Shown here piece after piece: positions 1 through 8,562 of a DNA stretch of 64,000 nucleotides; position 1 is the stretch's first letter, and each line of letters starts with the position of its first letter. The notes below the pieces were generated by a model. The model did not search any database, had not been told where the DNA came from, and saw nothing but the letters and a program-made list of their open reading frames with translations. Source of the stretch: Luteibacter sp. UNCMF331Sha3.1 (GTDB lineage Bacteria; Pseudomonadota; Gammaproteobacteria; Xanthomonadales; Rhodanobacteraceae); NCBI RefSeq assembly GCF_900109915.1, contig NZ_FOBU01000005.1, positions 62,001 through 126,000 on the forward strand, written 5' to 3'. The position numbers and the translations under genes were made by a program.

Positions 1-126
1 GCGGGCACCGGTCATTTCTACACGACCACGAAGAACAAGAAGAACACCCCGGAAAAGATGGTCTTCATGAAGTACGACCCCGTCGTCCGGAAGCACGTCG
101 AATACAAGGAAGGCAAGATCAAGTGA
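1..126 (+). CDS. rpmG: 50S ribosomal protein L33 (C-terminal part, cut by window edge)
   Basis: The window opens inside this frame. The last 41 residues are visible, including [17 protein letters not shown] and the lysine-rich end KEGKIK, which is typical of bacterial L33, a roughly 55-residue protein of the large ribosomal subunit. About 14 N-terminal residues lie upstream of the window. There is no zinc-binding cysteine pair in the visible part, so it looks like the cysteine-free form, although the first residues cannot be seen. In related bacteria rpmB usually precedes rpmG, which cannot be checked here. A strong intrinsic terminator follows directly after the stop codon. Confidence 0.93.
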   Translation, partial: AGTGHFYTTTKNKKNTPEKMVFMKYDPVVRKHVEYKEGKIK

Positions 127-133
127 TCTTGCG

Positions 134-163
134 AAAAAAGCCGCCGAAAGGCGGCTTTTTTTT
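134..163 (+). terminator. Rho-independent terminator of rpmG
   Basis: An 8-bp stem AAGCCGCC/GGCGGCTT (138-145 and 150-157) closes a GAAA tetraloop and is followed by a run of eight T. An A-run precedes the stem, so it could work in both directions. It starts 8 bases after the rpmG stop codon. Confidence 0.93.
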
Positions 164-177
164 GTGCGTAAGCCACG

Positions 178-201
178 CGTAGGAGCGCACCTGTGCGCGA
201 A
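178..201. repeat. REP-like palindrome (GTAGGAGCGC type)
   Basis: The sequence GTAGGAGCGCACCTGTGCGC has a small stem (GCGCA/TGCGC around CCTG) headed by GTAGGAG. Intergenic palindromes with this head are common in Xanthomonadales and Pseudomonas genomes and are grouped with REP elements. A related palindrome with a GCAGGAGC head lies at 24686-24711. Family membership is inferred from the motif only. Confidence 0.5.
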
Positions 202-268
202 CCCTCTGCATCGCCAGGAGCGAGGGAGGCCATGCGCGAGTACGAACCTGCTGTCCGTTCTACGAAGC

Positions 269-302
269 AAAAAAAAAGGCCCGCCATAGGCGGGCCTTTT
301 GC
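269..302 (-). terminator. Rho-independent terminator of the desaturase gene
   Basis: The stem GGCCCGCC/GGCGGGCC (278-285 and 289-296) has an ATA loop. Read on the minus strand it is followed by a run of nine T. It lies about 25 bases beyond the desaturase stop codon. Confidence 0.9.
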
Positions 303-324
303 TTGTCGCCAGCAGAACGGAAGG

Positions 325-1518
325 TTACGCGCCCACCGCCGAGTAACCCTTCAGGCGCTGAGCGAACTGCTGGAGCGAGCGGATGCCGCTCTGCTCGGCT
401 TCCACGATCCACTGCTGAAGCGCCTTGAGCGACTTCTCGGCACCACGCTCTTCCATCAGTGCCACCAGGCGGGCGCGGAACTCGCACACCGTCTGCAGGG
501 CGGGACGGTTCGCCAGTGCCGCATGCATGCGCTCGCGGGCATCGTTGTCGAGCCAGCGACCACCGTCGGCCAGCGCCCGGCGCATACGACGCGGAATGGC
601 CTTGATGCTGTCGCCGGCCTGGCCGACTTCTTCGCGCATCGTCGGCAGGATGACGTTGCGGTAGTAGTCGGTGGTGGCCTGGAAGCGCAGCGCCAGCACG
701 CCCTTGAGCGTCTCGGCGTCCGGCAGGTGCACGTTCGGACGGATGTTCAGGGTGGGCGCGACGCGCAGCACCTTGGCAAGGCCCAGGAAACGCAGGCTGC
801 AGATCGCCGCCCAGCCGATGTCGAACTCCCACTTGCGCAGGGCGAACTTGGCCGAGCTCGGGAAGGCGTGGTGATTGTTGTGGAGTTCTTCGCCACCGAT
901 CCAGAAGCCCCAGGGCGAGATGTTCGTCGCCGTGTCCGAGCTTTCGAAGTTGCGATAGCCCCACCAGTGGCCGATGCCGTTGACGAAGCCCGCGGCCCAG
1001 AACGGAATCCACACCATCTGCACCGCCCACAGCGCCATGCCAACGACGCCGAACAGCGCGACATCGATCAGGGCCATCAGGGTCGGGCCCCAGTAGGGGT
1101 GGGCGCCGAACAGATGGCGCTCGAACCAGTCGTCGGGCGTGCCGCGGCCGTACTTCTCCATGTCGGCCTTATTCTCGCTCGCGTCGCGGTAGAGCGACAC
1201 GCCGTCGAGGAAGACCTTCTTGATGCCGAAGATCTGCGGGCTATGCGGATCTTCCTCGGTCTCGACCTTGGCGTGGTGCTTGCGATGGATCGCAACCCAC
1301 TCCTTGACGACCATGCCGGTGGTCAGCCAGCCCCAGAAACGGAAGAAACCGTTGAGGGTCCAGTGGAAGTCCACGCCACGATGGGTCGCGCTGCGGTGGT
1401 AGTACAGGGTCACCGTGAAAATGGTGAGCTGCGTGACCACGAGCATGAAGATGACGATCTCGCCCCAGCTTGCGCGGGTGAGCCCATTGGCCAGGAAATC
1501 GAGCAGGGTGTCGAGCAT
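325..1518 (-). CDS. Acyl-CoA/acyl-lipid fatty acid desaturase (membrane di-iron type)
   Basis: This 397-residue protein is an integral-membrane fatty acid desaturase that would introduce a double bond into acyl chains. All three histidine boxes of the delta-9/stearoyl-CoA desaturase family are present: HRSATH at 41-46, HRKHH at 78-82 and HNNHH at 213-217. Hydrophobic segments lie around residues 17-38 and 145-185. The last 130 residues form a mostly charged, helical cytoplasmic tail, which is common in proteobacterial members. The gene is monocistronic: a terminator follows it and the divergent ABC operon begins 234 bases upstream. The substrate (CoA, phospholipid or ACP) cannot be told from the sequence. 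DesA-type symbols would be a guess, so none is given. Confidence 0.88.
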   Translation of the reverse strand: MLDTLLDFLANGLTRASWGEIVIFMLVVTQLTIFTVTLYYHRSATHRGVDFHWTLNGFFRFWGWLTTGMVVKEWVAIHRKHHAKVETEEDPHSPQIFGIKKVFLDGVSLYRDASENKADMEKYGRGTPDDWFERHLFGAHPYWGPTLMALIDVALFGVVGMALWAVQMVWIPFWAAGFVNGIGHWWGYRNFESSDTATNISPWGFWIGGEELHNNHHAFPSSAKFALRKWEFDIGWAAICSLRFLGLAKVLRVAPTLNIRPNVHLPDAETLKGVLALRFQATTDYYRNVILPTMREEVGQAGDSIKAIPRRMRRALADGGRWLDNDARERMHAALANRPALQTVCEFRARLVALMEERGAEKSLKALQQWIVEAEQSGIRSLQQFAQRLKGYSAVGA

Positions 1519-1752
1519 TCAGTCGGTACCGCGCGGGAAGTGAAGGGGACGTGCCTTGCCAGTCTAACCACCCCGTTCCATACCCACCAGCACGGTTTCC
1601 TGCAAATTGTGAAGAGAGCGGTTGTCGGATCGCGAGCCCATTCCGCACAATCGCGGGATGACGCCCTCCCTGCCCGTTCAGCCGACCCCGCCCCCATCGA
1701 CACGATGGGCGCAAGATTCTGCAAGAAGCGCGGCGATGGGCGACGTACGGGC

Positions 1753-2484
1753 ATGACAATCGGTCCATTGCTGAACGTCGAGGCCATTTCCCGACGCCGC
1801 GCGGGACGCGCCGCCGTCTCGGACGTGTCGTTTTCCCTGAACCGCGGCGAAGTCCTCGGCCTTCTGGGGGTCAATGGCGCCGGCAAGTCGACGACCCTCG
1901 CCATGCTCGCCGGGGCGCTGCGGCCCGATCGTGGCGGCATACGGCTGGCGGGACACGATTTCGTCGCGGAGCCATACGTCGCGCGGACGCTGATCGGCTG
2001 GCTGCCCGAAAGCGCGCCGCTCTGGCCCGAACTGTCCGTGGACGAGCATCTGCTGGCCTTTTGCCGCCTGCGGGGGGCGTCACGAGACGCCGCCCGACGC
2101 GCGGCGGACGCGATGACCGAGGGCCTGCAGCTGGGCCCGCTACGGCGCCGCCTCGCCGGCGTGCTCTCCCAGGGACAGCGGCAGCGGCTCGGGCTGGCCT
2201 GCGCGCTCGTGCACGACCCGGCACTGGTGATCCTCGACGAGCCCGCCAATGCGCTGGATCCCGTCCAGGTCGGCGAGCTGCGCAAGGTCATTCGCGAACG
2301 CGCGGCGGCAGGCGCCGCGGTCATCCTCTCGACCCACGTGCTCGCCGAGGTGGTCGCCGTCTGCGACCGGGTGGCCATCCTGCACGAGGGGACGCTGCGC
2401 CACGACGCGCCACTGCACGGCGACGAGGGCAGCAAGGCGCTCGAAGCGACGTTCTTCGGCATCGCCACGGGAGCGGGCGCATGA
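1753..2484 (+). CDS. ABC transporter ATP-binding protein (GldA/CcmA-like)
   Basis: This 243-residue ABC ATPase has Walker A GVNGAGKST at 39-47, the signature LSQGQRQ at 138-144, Walker B LVILDEP at 158-164 and a switch histidine in LSTHVL. The open frame extends far upstream, but homology starts at this ATG, so the extension is antisense to the desaturase. It is the first gene of a four-gene operon. The next gene (permease) overlaps it by four bases (ATGA at 2481-2484). With the downstream GldF- and GldG-like genes it belongs to the Gld-type ABC family. Family members occur in many non-gliding bacteria, so motility is not implied. Confidence 0.88.
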   Translation: MTIGPLLNVEAISRRRAGRAAVSDVSFSLNRGEVLGLLGVNGAGKSTTLAMLAGALRPDRGGIRLAGHDFVAEPYVARTLIGWLPESAPLWPELSVDEHLLAFCRLRGASRDAARRAADAMTEGLQLGPLRRRLAGVLSQGQRQRLGLACALVHDPALVILDEPANALDPVQVGELRKVIRERAAAGAAVILSTHVLAEVVAVCDRVAILHEGTLRHDAPLHGDEGSKALEATFFGIATGAGA

Positions 2485-3236
2485 CCGTCTTCGCCGTGGC
2501 CCGGCTCGAACTTCGCCGCCTCGCGGTCCGGCCGCTGGCCTGGGCGCTGGCCGCCCTGACCATCGCATGGCTCGCGTGGACGTTCATCCTCGGACTCGGA
2601 CAGTTCGTCGGGGCCCAGGTGAAACTCGCCGCGGTTGCCGACGCACCCGGTTTCACCGATCTGGTCGCGATTCCGCTGCTCGCAGAGCTTGCCAAGCTGG
2701 CGTTCCTCGTCGTGCCGCTGATGACGATGACCCAGCTTGCCGGCGAGCGCCGGGGGGGAACGCTCGCTTTGCTCGCTTCGACGGGGCTGTCGCCGTCGCG
2801 CATCGTGCTGGGCAAATACCTGGCGGTGCTCGTCTGGCTCGGCCTGTGGCTACTCGCCACGCTGGCCATGCCGCTCGTCGTCGGGATCGGATCGACCGCG
2901 GACTGGGGCAAGCTCGCCGCCGCCACGCTGGGCACCGCCCTTCTGCTCGCCACGCTCGCCGCGATCGGCATCGCGTGCTCGGCGGCGACCGGTTTCGCCG
3001 CAATCGCCGCCGCGATGGCACTCATCGTGACGCTCGCGCTGTGGACGATCGACCGCGGCGCCCAGGCGGCCGGCGTCAGTGGCGGATTCCTGGAATGGCT
3101 GACCATGGCCACCCATCTGCAGAACCTGCTTCGCGGCCTGGTCTCCACGGCCGACCTGATGTGGTTCGCGCTGGCCATCGCGCTGTCGCTGGTACTCGCC
3201 ATCCGCCGGCTCGGCGCCGACAGGGAGCGCCAGTGA
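2481..3236 (+). CDS. ABC-2 type permease (GldF-like)
   Basis: This 251-residue integral membrane protein has about six hydrophobic segments (for example residues 17-33, 60-80, 110-135, 145-165, 170-190 and 225-243). It also carries the ABC-2 coupling region QLAGERRGGTLALL near residues 84-97. It overlaps the ATPase gene by four bases and the next gene by one base (TGATG at 3234-3238), so the three are translationally coupled. It is the membrane partner of the ATPase, comparable to GldF. The transported substrate is unknown. Confidence 0.85.
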   Translation: MTVFAVARLELRRLAVRPLAWALAALTIAWLAWTFILGLGQFVGAQVKLAAVADAPGFTDLVAIPLLAELAKLAFLVVPLMTMTQLAGERRGGTLALLASTGLSPSRIVLGKYLAVLVWLGLWLLATLAMPLVVGIGSTADWGKLAAATLGTALLLATLAAIGIACSAATGFAAIAAAMALIVTLALWTIDRGAQAAGVSGGFLEWLTMATHLQNLLRGLVSTADLMWFALAIALSLVLAIRRLGADRERQ

Positions 3237-4582
3237 TGCGCCGTCTCGATCGCTGGCTCGTCCTCCTCGCCCTGATCGTCGCCACCGGATGCCTCGGCTT
3301 CCTCAGTGCGCGCCACAGCTGGACGTTCGACTGGACGCGCGGCGCGCGCGCCAGCCTCGCGCCGGAAAGTGCCGCGGTGCTGACGAAGCTGCCGGGGAGG
3401 GTCGATGTGGTGGGCTATCTCTCGCCGAGCGGCACGCTTCGCGAGCAGATCGCCGCCGTGATGGAACGCTACACGCGCGAGAAGCGCGACATCGTGCTTT
3501 CGTTCGTCGACCCCGACCTCGACCCCGCCGCCTCGCGTCAACTGGGCATCGCCGGCGACGGCGCCCTGCTGATCCGCTACCAGGGTCGCGAAGAACGCGT
3601 CGAAAGCCCGATCAACGAACGCAACCTGTCGAACGCCTTCGAGCGACTGGCGCGCGGAGGGCAGCGCATCGTGGCCTTCGTGACCGGCGACGGCGAACGC
3701 CAGGCCGACGGCCATGCGAACGCCGACCTCGGCACGTTCATGCGGCAGGTGGAACGTCGCGGCATACGCGCCGTGCCGCTCAACTTCAGCCAGACGCGCG
3801 GCGTGCCCGAGCACACCGATCTCGTCGTGCTCGCAAGCCCCACGGCCGCCCTGCCCGCCGACAGCGTCGCCGCGCTGGTCGACTACGTGCGCGGTGGCGG
3901 CAATCTGCTATGGCTGACCGAGCCTGCGAACGACGACCTCGACACGGGCGCGCTCGCCGACGTGCTCGGCATTCGCGTGCTTCCCGGTGTCCTCGTGGAT
4001 GCCGCGGGAAGCACGCTGAACATCCACGACCCTCGTCTCGTCGTGCTTGCCGACTATCCGTTCCATGCCATCACGCGCGGCTTTCGCGACACGACGCTGC
4101 TGCCGCAGGCATCGGCTCTCGCGCAGGTGTCCGACCACGACTGGGCCGTCGTTCCCTTCCTCCGCTCGGGCGAACGCAGCTGGACGGCGTTCGGCGGTAT
4201 CGACAACGACAAGGCGTCGACCGTCGCCTTCCATCCCGAGGCCGGCGAACTGAAAGGCCCGCTGGATGTCGGCTTCGCGCTGAATCGCCTGTCGCCGAAT
4301 CCGCTGAAGAGCGAGCAGCGCGCGGTAGTGATCGGCGACGGCGATTTCCTTTCCAACACCTACGTCGGCAACGGCGGTAACCGGGCTCTCGGCGAACGCG
4401 TGCTCGACTGGCTGCTCGGCGACGACGTGCTCGTCGACCTGCCCTCGCGCGGCGCGCCGGATCGGGTGATCTCCCTCTCGCAGGACGGCCTCAACGCCGT
4501 GACCTTCGGTTTCCTCGTGCTCCTGCCGCTCGCGTTGCTCGGCCTCGGCATCGGTATCGCCTGGCGCCGGAGGAGGCGCTGA
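3236..4582 (+). CDS. Gldg-family auxiliary ABC protein (IFT52-like domain)
   Basis: This 448-residue protein has an N-terminal membrane anchor (residues 8-24), a large periplasmic part and a C-terminal helix (residues 424-443) followed by RRRRR. This layout matches GldG / DUF4350-IFT52-like proteins encoded with ABC-2 permeases. The opening part (LTKLPGRVDVVGYLSPSG) and the later VLASPTAALP and VRGGGNLLWLTEP segments are the conserved parts of that family. It likely forms part of the membrane complex. The operon order ATPase, permease, GldG, DUF4340-like matches many proteobacteria. The biochemical role is not established. Confidence 0.8.
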   Translation: MRRLDRWLVLLALIVATGCLGFLSARHSWTFDWTRGARASLAPESAAVLTKLPGRVDVVGYLSPSGTLREQIAAVMERYTREKRDIVLSFVDPDLDPAASRQLGIAGDGALLIRYQGREERVESPINERNLSNAFERLARGGQRIVAFVTGDGERQADGHANADLGTFMRQVERRGIRAVPLNFSQTRGVPEHTDLVVLASPTAALPADSVAALVDYVRGGGNLLWLTEPANDDLDTGALADVLGIRVLPGVLVDAAGSTLNIHDPRLVVLADYPFHAITRGFRDTTLLPQASALAQVSDHDWAVVPFLRSGERSWTAFGGIDNDKASTVAFHPEAGELKGPLDVGFALNRLSPNPLKSEQRAVVIGDGDFLSNTYVGNGGNRALGERVLDWLLGDDVLVDLPSRGAPDRVISLSQDGLNAVTFGFLVLLPLALLGLGIGIAWRRRRR

Positions 4583-5071
4583 GTGCGGTCGCGCGTCCTT
4601 GGCCTCGCCGCGCTTATCGTGCTGATCGGCGCCGTGGTGTGGCAGTGGCACGCCGACGACGCCGATGCCAGGGCCCATCTGCTGACGTCGCTCGACCCTG
4701 ACGCCGTGTCGCACATCGATGTCGCACTCAAGGGCCTGCCCGCGCAGCGATTCGACCGACGCGACGGACACTGGAGCGATGGCGAGGCCACGGTCGACGA
4801 GGGTCGTGCCGGTGAACTCGTCATGCTGGCGGCGACGCCCGTGTCGGCCTGGCGGCCCGTCTCGGACTTCGACCTCGCGAAGATCGGCCTGAGCCCGCCC
4901 GTCGCCGTGCTGGTGCTGGACGGCACGCGCATCGAATTCGGCGAGATGGCCGCGCTGCGCAAGCAGCGCTACGCCCGCGTGGGCGACCGCGTCGCGATCG
5001 TCCCCGCGCAGGCGCTGCCCCGCGCCCCGCGCACGGCGTCGCTGCCCGCGTCGTCGTCCACCGTGCACTGA
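4583..5071 (+). CDS. DUF4340-like membrane-anchored protein of the Gld-type ABC operon
   Basis: This 162-residue protein starts with GTG directly after the stop codon of the GldG-like gene. An N-terminal hydrophobic anchor (about residues 4-21) ends in WQWHADD. The rest contains the pattern of DUF4340 proteins: a W-x-DG-like segment ([13 protein letters not shown]) followed by LAATPVSAW. It is short for the family, because many DUF4340 proteins have two or more tandem copies; here one copy seems present. The last gene of the operon, it ends 49 bases before mutM. Its function is unknown and presumed linked to the ABC complex. Confidence 0.65.
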   Translation: MRSRVLGLAALIVLIGAVVWQWHADDADARAHLLTSLDPDAVSHIDVALKGLPAQRFDRRDGHWSDGEATVDEGRAGELVMLAATPVSAWRPVSDFDLAKIGLSPPVAVLVLDGTRIEFGEMAALRKQRYARVGDRVAIVPAQALPRAPRTASLPASSSTVH

Positions 5072-5120
5072 GCCAGCGCGCCAGCTTGCCTGCGGGGCCG
5101 AAACGCCCCATCTTTCCGGT

Positions 5121-5933
5121 ATGCCTGAACTACCCGAAGTCGAAACCACGCGCCGGGGTATCGCGCCGCACATCGAGGGGCGACGAATCACCGGTGTCGT
5201 GCTGCGCCGGCCCGATCTGCGCTGGCCGATCCCGCCCGAGATCGCCTCCCTGCTCCCGGGCCAGGTCGTCGACTCCGTCGAACGACGCGCGAAATACCTG
5301 CTGCTGCATACCGCGGCGGGTACGGCGCTGCTGCATCTGGGCATGTCGGGCATGCTCCGCGTGCTCCCCGGCGACACGCCGATCGGCAAGCACGACCATG
5401 TGGACTTCGTGCTCGATTCCGATCGCGCGCTGCGCTTCACGGATCCTCGCCGGTTCGGCGCGCTGCTCTGGCAGATGCCCGGCGAAACGCACGAGTTGCT
5501 GACGGGCATCGGCCCCGAACCGCTGACCGACGCGTTCGACGGCGACGTCCTGTGGCACCTGTCGCGCGGCCGCTCCGCGTCGGTGAAGACCTTCCTGATG
5601 GACAACGCGGTCGTCGTCGGCGTCGGCAACATCTACGCCAGCGAGGCGCTCTTCGCCGCCGGTATCGATCCGCGTCGCGCCGCCGGCAAGGTATCGCGCG
5701 AGCGCTACGCGAGGCTCGCCACGGAAGTGAAGCGCATCCTCGCCTATGCGATCGAGCGCGGCGGAACGACGCTACGCGATTTCCTCGCGCCCGACGGCGC
5801 GCCCGGGTATTTCTTCCAGGAACTCAACGCGTACGGCCGCGCCGGCGAGGCCTGCAAGGCCTGCGGCACGCCGATACGCGTCGTGACACTCGGACAACGC
5901 GCGTCGTTCTATTGCCCGACCTGCCAGCGCTGA
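5121..5933 (+). CDS. mutM: Formamidopyrimidine-DNA glycosylase (Fpg/MutM)
   Basis: This 270-residue bifunctional DNA glycosylase/AP lyase removes 8-oxoguanine and formamidopyrimidines. The N-terminus is MPELPEVE, in which Pro2 is the catalytic nucleophile and Glu3 is essential after Met removal. The H2TH region follows ([17 protein letters not shown] near 162-178). The C-terminal zinc finger has four cysteines (CKAC at 243-246, CPTC at 265-268). Length and motifs are complete. The start must be this ATG because Pro2 has to follow Met. It lies 49 bases after the Gld-type operon and may be read through from it. Confidence 0.97.
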   Translation: MPELPEVETTRRGIAPHIEGRRITGVVLRRPDLRWPIPPEIASLLPGQVVDSVERRAKYLLLHTAAGTALLHLGMSGMLRVLPGDTPIGKHDHVDFVLDSDRALRFTDPRRFGALLWQMPGETHELLTGIGPEPLTDAFDGDVLWHLSRGRSASVKTFLMDNAVVVGVGNIYASEALFAAGIDPRRAAGKVSRERYARLATEVKRILAYAIERGGTTLRDFLAPDGAPGYFFQELNAYGRAGEACKACGTPIRVVTLGQRASFYCPTCQR

Positions 5934-6063
5934 CCCCCGACTTCCGGGCGCTGTGCCGACGTTCGCGGACGTACCCTTCCGACGCGCACGACAGGAGCAG
6001 GACGACAGCGGCGTTCTCGACACGAAACCTAGACTTCTCCGGCACCCATCGGAGAAATCACGC

Positions 6064-6987
6064 ATGTCACGTCGTCGTTCACTACATCTGCCGTGCGTCG
6101 TTGCCTTCTGCTGCGCGACGCTCGCTGCCCCCGTCACGCGTGCGGACACGCCGGACGACACGTCGCGAACATTCGATCGCTACAGCTGGGTCACGACGCA
6201 CAACGCGTTCACCAGCAACGGCGCGTTCCCCAACCAGGACCAGACGATCGACCAGCAGCTGGCCCACGGCGTACGCGCGTTCATGCTCGATCTGCATGCC
6301 TACGGCGACCGGGTCGCGCTTTGCCACAACACGTGCACCAGGACACCGGCGCTCTTCGCCGACCTGATCAACCACACCCTGCTGCCGTTCCTGCAGCGCG
6401 AACCGGACGCGGTGATCAGTCTGCACCTCGAGGATTTCACCACCGCCAGCGCGCTGACGGCGGAGCTCGACATGGCGCCCGGCCTGGCCGGCGCGACGTT
6501 CGATCCCGAGGCGTGGCACACGCCTGGGTGGCCGACGTACCGGGCCATCGTCGAAAGCGGTCAGCGCATCCTGACCTTCACGCTGAACGACGCGAACAGC
6601 GGCGCGATCGCGACGAAGGCCGGGCCGGTGCATCTCATGCGCAGCGACGCCTTCACGGTGGAGAACTACTGGAGTCTCGGCCTTCCGGTCGTCGAGCACG
6701 ACTACAGCTGCGTGAGCCGCTGGGAGGACATCCCGCTCGATACCCGCGACGTCGATGGCAAGCCCGGCTGGCCGCGGCTGTTCACGATGAACCACTTCCA
6801 CGACGCATCCACACCGGTGACCCGCTGGCACGTGCCGGTGGACAACGCCTTCGACCGCCTGCATTCGCGTTATCTGGAACATTGCGAGCCGGCGGCGAAG
6901 CGCAAACCCAATTTCGTCGCCGTGGATTTCCACCAGGACGGCGATACCGCGAAGTTCGTCGAGTGGCTGAACGCCGCGGAGGACTGA
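6064..6987 (+). CDS. Secreted PI-PLC X-domain-like phosphodiesterase
   Basis: This 307-residue protein has an N-terminal signal peptide (arginine-rich start, hydrophobic residues 8-22, likely cleavage near VTRA-DT at 27-28). The mature part resembles the PLC-like phosphodiesterase TIM barrel (phosphatidylinositol-specific PLC X domain). His46 in the TTHNAF motif and His88 in LCHN stand where the two catalytic histidines sit, with the GVRAFMLDLH strand between them. The start was chosen at the ATG with a GGAG sequence 10 bases upstream; the frame stays open further 5' but without a signal sequence. The substrate could be a phosphoinositide, a GPI anchor or another phosphodiester. Enzymes of this kind can act on host lipids, but nothing here proves that. 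Confidence 0.75.
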   Translation: MSRRRSLHLPCVVAFCCATLAAPVTRADTPDDTSRTFDRYSWVTTHNAFTSNGAFPNQDQTIDQQLAHGVRAFMLDLHAYGDRVALCHNTCTRTPALFADLINHTLLPFLQREPDAVISLHLEDFTTASALTAELDMAPGLAGATFDPEAWHTPGWPTYRAIVESGQRILTFTLNDANSGAIATKAGPVHLMRSDAFTVENYWSLGLPVVEHDYSCVSRWEDIPLDTRDVDGKPGWPRLFTMNHFHDASTPVTRWHVPVDNAFDRLHSRYLEHCEPAAKRKPNFVAVDFHQDGDTAKFVEWLNAAED

Positions 6988-6994
6988 CGCGAGC

Positions 6995-7768
6995 TCAGTC
7001 CGGCCAGCGCATCGCCGCGTGCGTATTGTTGAACTGCGGGTCTTCCTCGTCGCCCGACAGGGCGACGCCGAGACCGCCCGCGACACCGTCGACCTCGATC
7101 ACCTGTCCGTCCTCGAACCGCGAGCCGAGGGCGCCGAGTTCGACGAGGCGTTCGGAGAGCGCGCCGGCGCGATCGATCTCGCGGTCGGGCACGTTGGTGA
7201 GGCTGATGTCGGGGCGACCGAACTTGCGCATGCCACGCGTACGGATCCACGAGCGACCCTTCGTCTCCTCGGGGCTGCAGAGGATCAGCACGTGGTTGCG
7301 CGGCGGTGCGCCGCCTTCGACGAGGTAATGCTCGCGCCATGCCTTGGCGTCGAACAGCGTGAGGATCTGAGGATCGACCACCGCCTTGCCGCCCACGTCG
7401 AGCAACGCGGCTACGACGCCCAGTGTGTCGCGCAGGTAGTCGAGGCCTTCGCGGTCGGGGAAGCGCCCGCGAATGGCGACGACGTGCGGTGCCGCCTTCG
7501 CGGCGGCGAAAGCGGCGGCATTGTCCTCGCGCAGCAGGTCGCCGAGCGCTCCGGACAGCGGATAGCCTTCCCAGCGCGCCAGCACGGCGTTCTGGAAGCG
7601 CTGCAGTTCGACCCCCTCGGGCAGGCCCGGGCTACCGTATTTCGCCGCCGGGATCGCGAGGTCTTCCGGGAAGGCGCCGAACACGAAGAACAGCAAGACG
7701 GCCTGCTCGTCGCTCTGCTGCCAGTAGGGGCGCGGCCATTGGGCGGCGTGGGTCGTCGTCTCGGTCAC
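6995..7768 (-). CDS. Conserved hypothetical protein coupled to tdk
   Basis: This 257-residue soluble protein is one I do not recognise. It starts with GTG, whose last two bases form part of the tdk stop codon (GTGA overlap), so it is translationally coupled to thymidine kinase. There is no signal peptide or membrane helix. The N-terminal part is rich in aromatic residues ([21 protein letters not shown]). A central part contains basic motifs ([20 protein letters not shown]). The genetic coupling suggests a role near nucleotide salvage, but that is inference only. Confidence 0.7.
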   Translation of the reverse strand: MTETTTHAAQWPRPYWQQSDEQAVLLFFVFGAFPEDLAIPAAKYGSPGLPEGVELQRFQNAVLARWEGYPLSGALGDLLREDNAAAFAAAKAAPHVVAIRGRFPDREGLDYLRDTLGVVAALLDVGGKAVVDPQILTLFDAKAWREHYLVEGGAPPRNHVLILCSPEETKGRSWIRTRGMRKFGRPDISLTNVPDREIDRAGALSERLVELGALGSRFEDGQVIEVDGVAGGLGVALSGDEEDPQFNNTHAAMRWPD

Positions 7769-8418
7769 GCGTTCTGTCCTTCTTCGGGGTCGGTTTCGCC
7801 GAGCGGCAGCACGGGCTGCTGCAATTCGATACGGCCATCGCCGCCGGTGATGCTCTTGAACTCGGCGCGACTGACGGAGACATAGCGGTCGTTCCCGCCG
7901 ATCTCAACCTGCGGGCCCTGGGTGACCGCGCGACCGTGCTCGTCCACGCGCACGACCATCGTGGCCTTCCGGCCCGAATGGCAGATCGTCTTGATCTCTT
8001 CGAGGTTGTCGGCCCACGCCAGCAGGTAGCGACTGCCTTCGAAGAGCTCGCCGCGGAAATCGGTACGCAGGCCATAGGCCAGCACCGGGATGCCGAGGCG
8101 ATCCACCACGTCGGACAGCTGCCAGACCTGGGCCTTGCTCATGAACTGGGCCTCGTCGACCAGCACGCAATGAAGCGGCCCGCGGGTCGCGATGTCGCGT
8201 TCGACGGTGGCGAGGATGTCGTCGTGCGCGGCGAAGCGCATGGCACGGGCCTGTAGGCCGATCCGCGACGCCACGATGCCCTCGCCGTAACGGTCGTCCA
8301 GCGCGGGCGTGAGAATGAGCGTGCGCATGCCGCGCTCGTGGTAGTTGTGCGCGCTCTGCAGCAGCGTGGTGGTCTTGCCGGCATTCATTGCCGAGTAATA
8401 GAAGTAGAGCTTGGCCAT
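7765..8418 (-). CDS. tdk: Thymidine kinase
   Basis: This 217-residue type II thymidine kinase phosphorylates thymidine to dTMP with ATP in the salvage pathway. The P-loop SAMNAGKT is at 9-16 and the Walker B/catalytic DEAQF at 88-92, where the glutamate is the general base. The lid and substrate-binding part [12 protein letters not shown] lies near 184-195. The long form with the extra C-terminal tail resembles the enterobacterial enzyme. Downstream it overlaps the unknown gene by four bases, and upstream it diverges from rep across 144 bases. Confidence 0.95.
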   Translation of the reverse strand: MAKLYFYYSAMNAGKTTTLLQSAHNYHERGMRTLILTPALDDRYGEGIVASRIGLQARAMRFAAHDDILATVERDIATRGPLHCVLVDEAQFMSKAQVWQLSDVVDRLGIPVLAYGLRTDFRGELFEGSRYLLAWADNLEEIKTICHSGRKATMVVRVDEHGRAVTQGPQVEIGGNDRYVSVSRAEFKSITGGDGRIELQQPVLPLGETDPEEGQNA

Positions 8419-8562
8419 GGACGTTCCGGTGCAGGACCGGGGAGTTTACCGCCGATGGCCCGGCCGGCGCGCGGGTACGGGCCCGGCGCCAGCGGGGCGG
8501 TCCGGGGGGCGGCACCTGCTACCATCGTGACCCTCGTCCGCTCTGCCTCGTGGCCGATCCCG

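Noticed and set aside
193-1752. Long N-terminal extension of the ABC ATPase frame
   Set aside because: The extension is antisense to the desaturase and the family homology begins only at the ATG at 1753.
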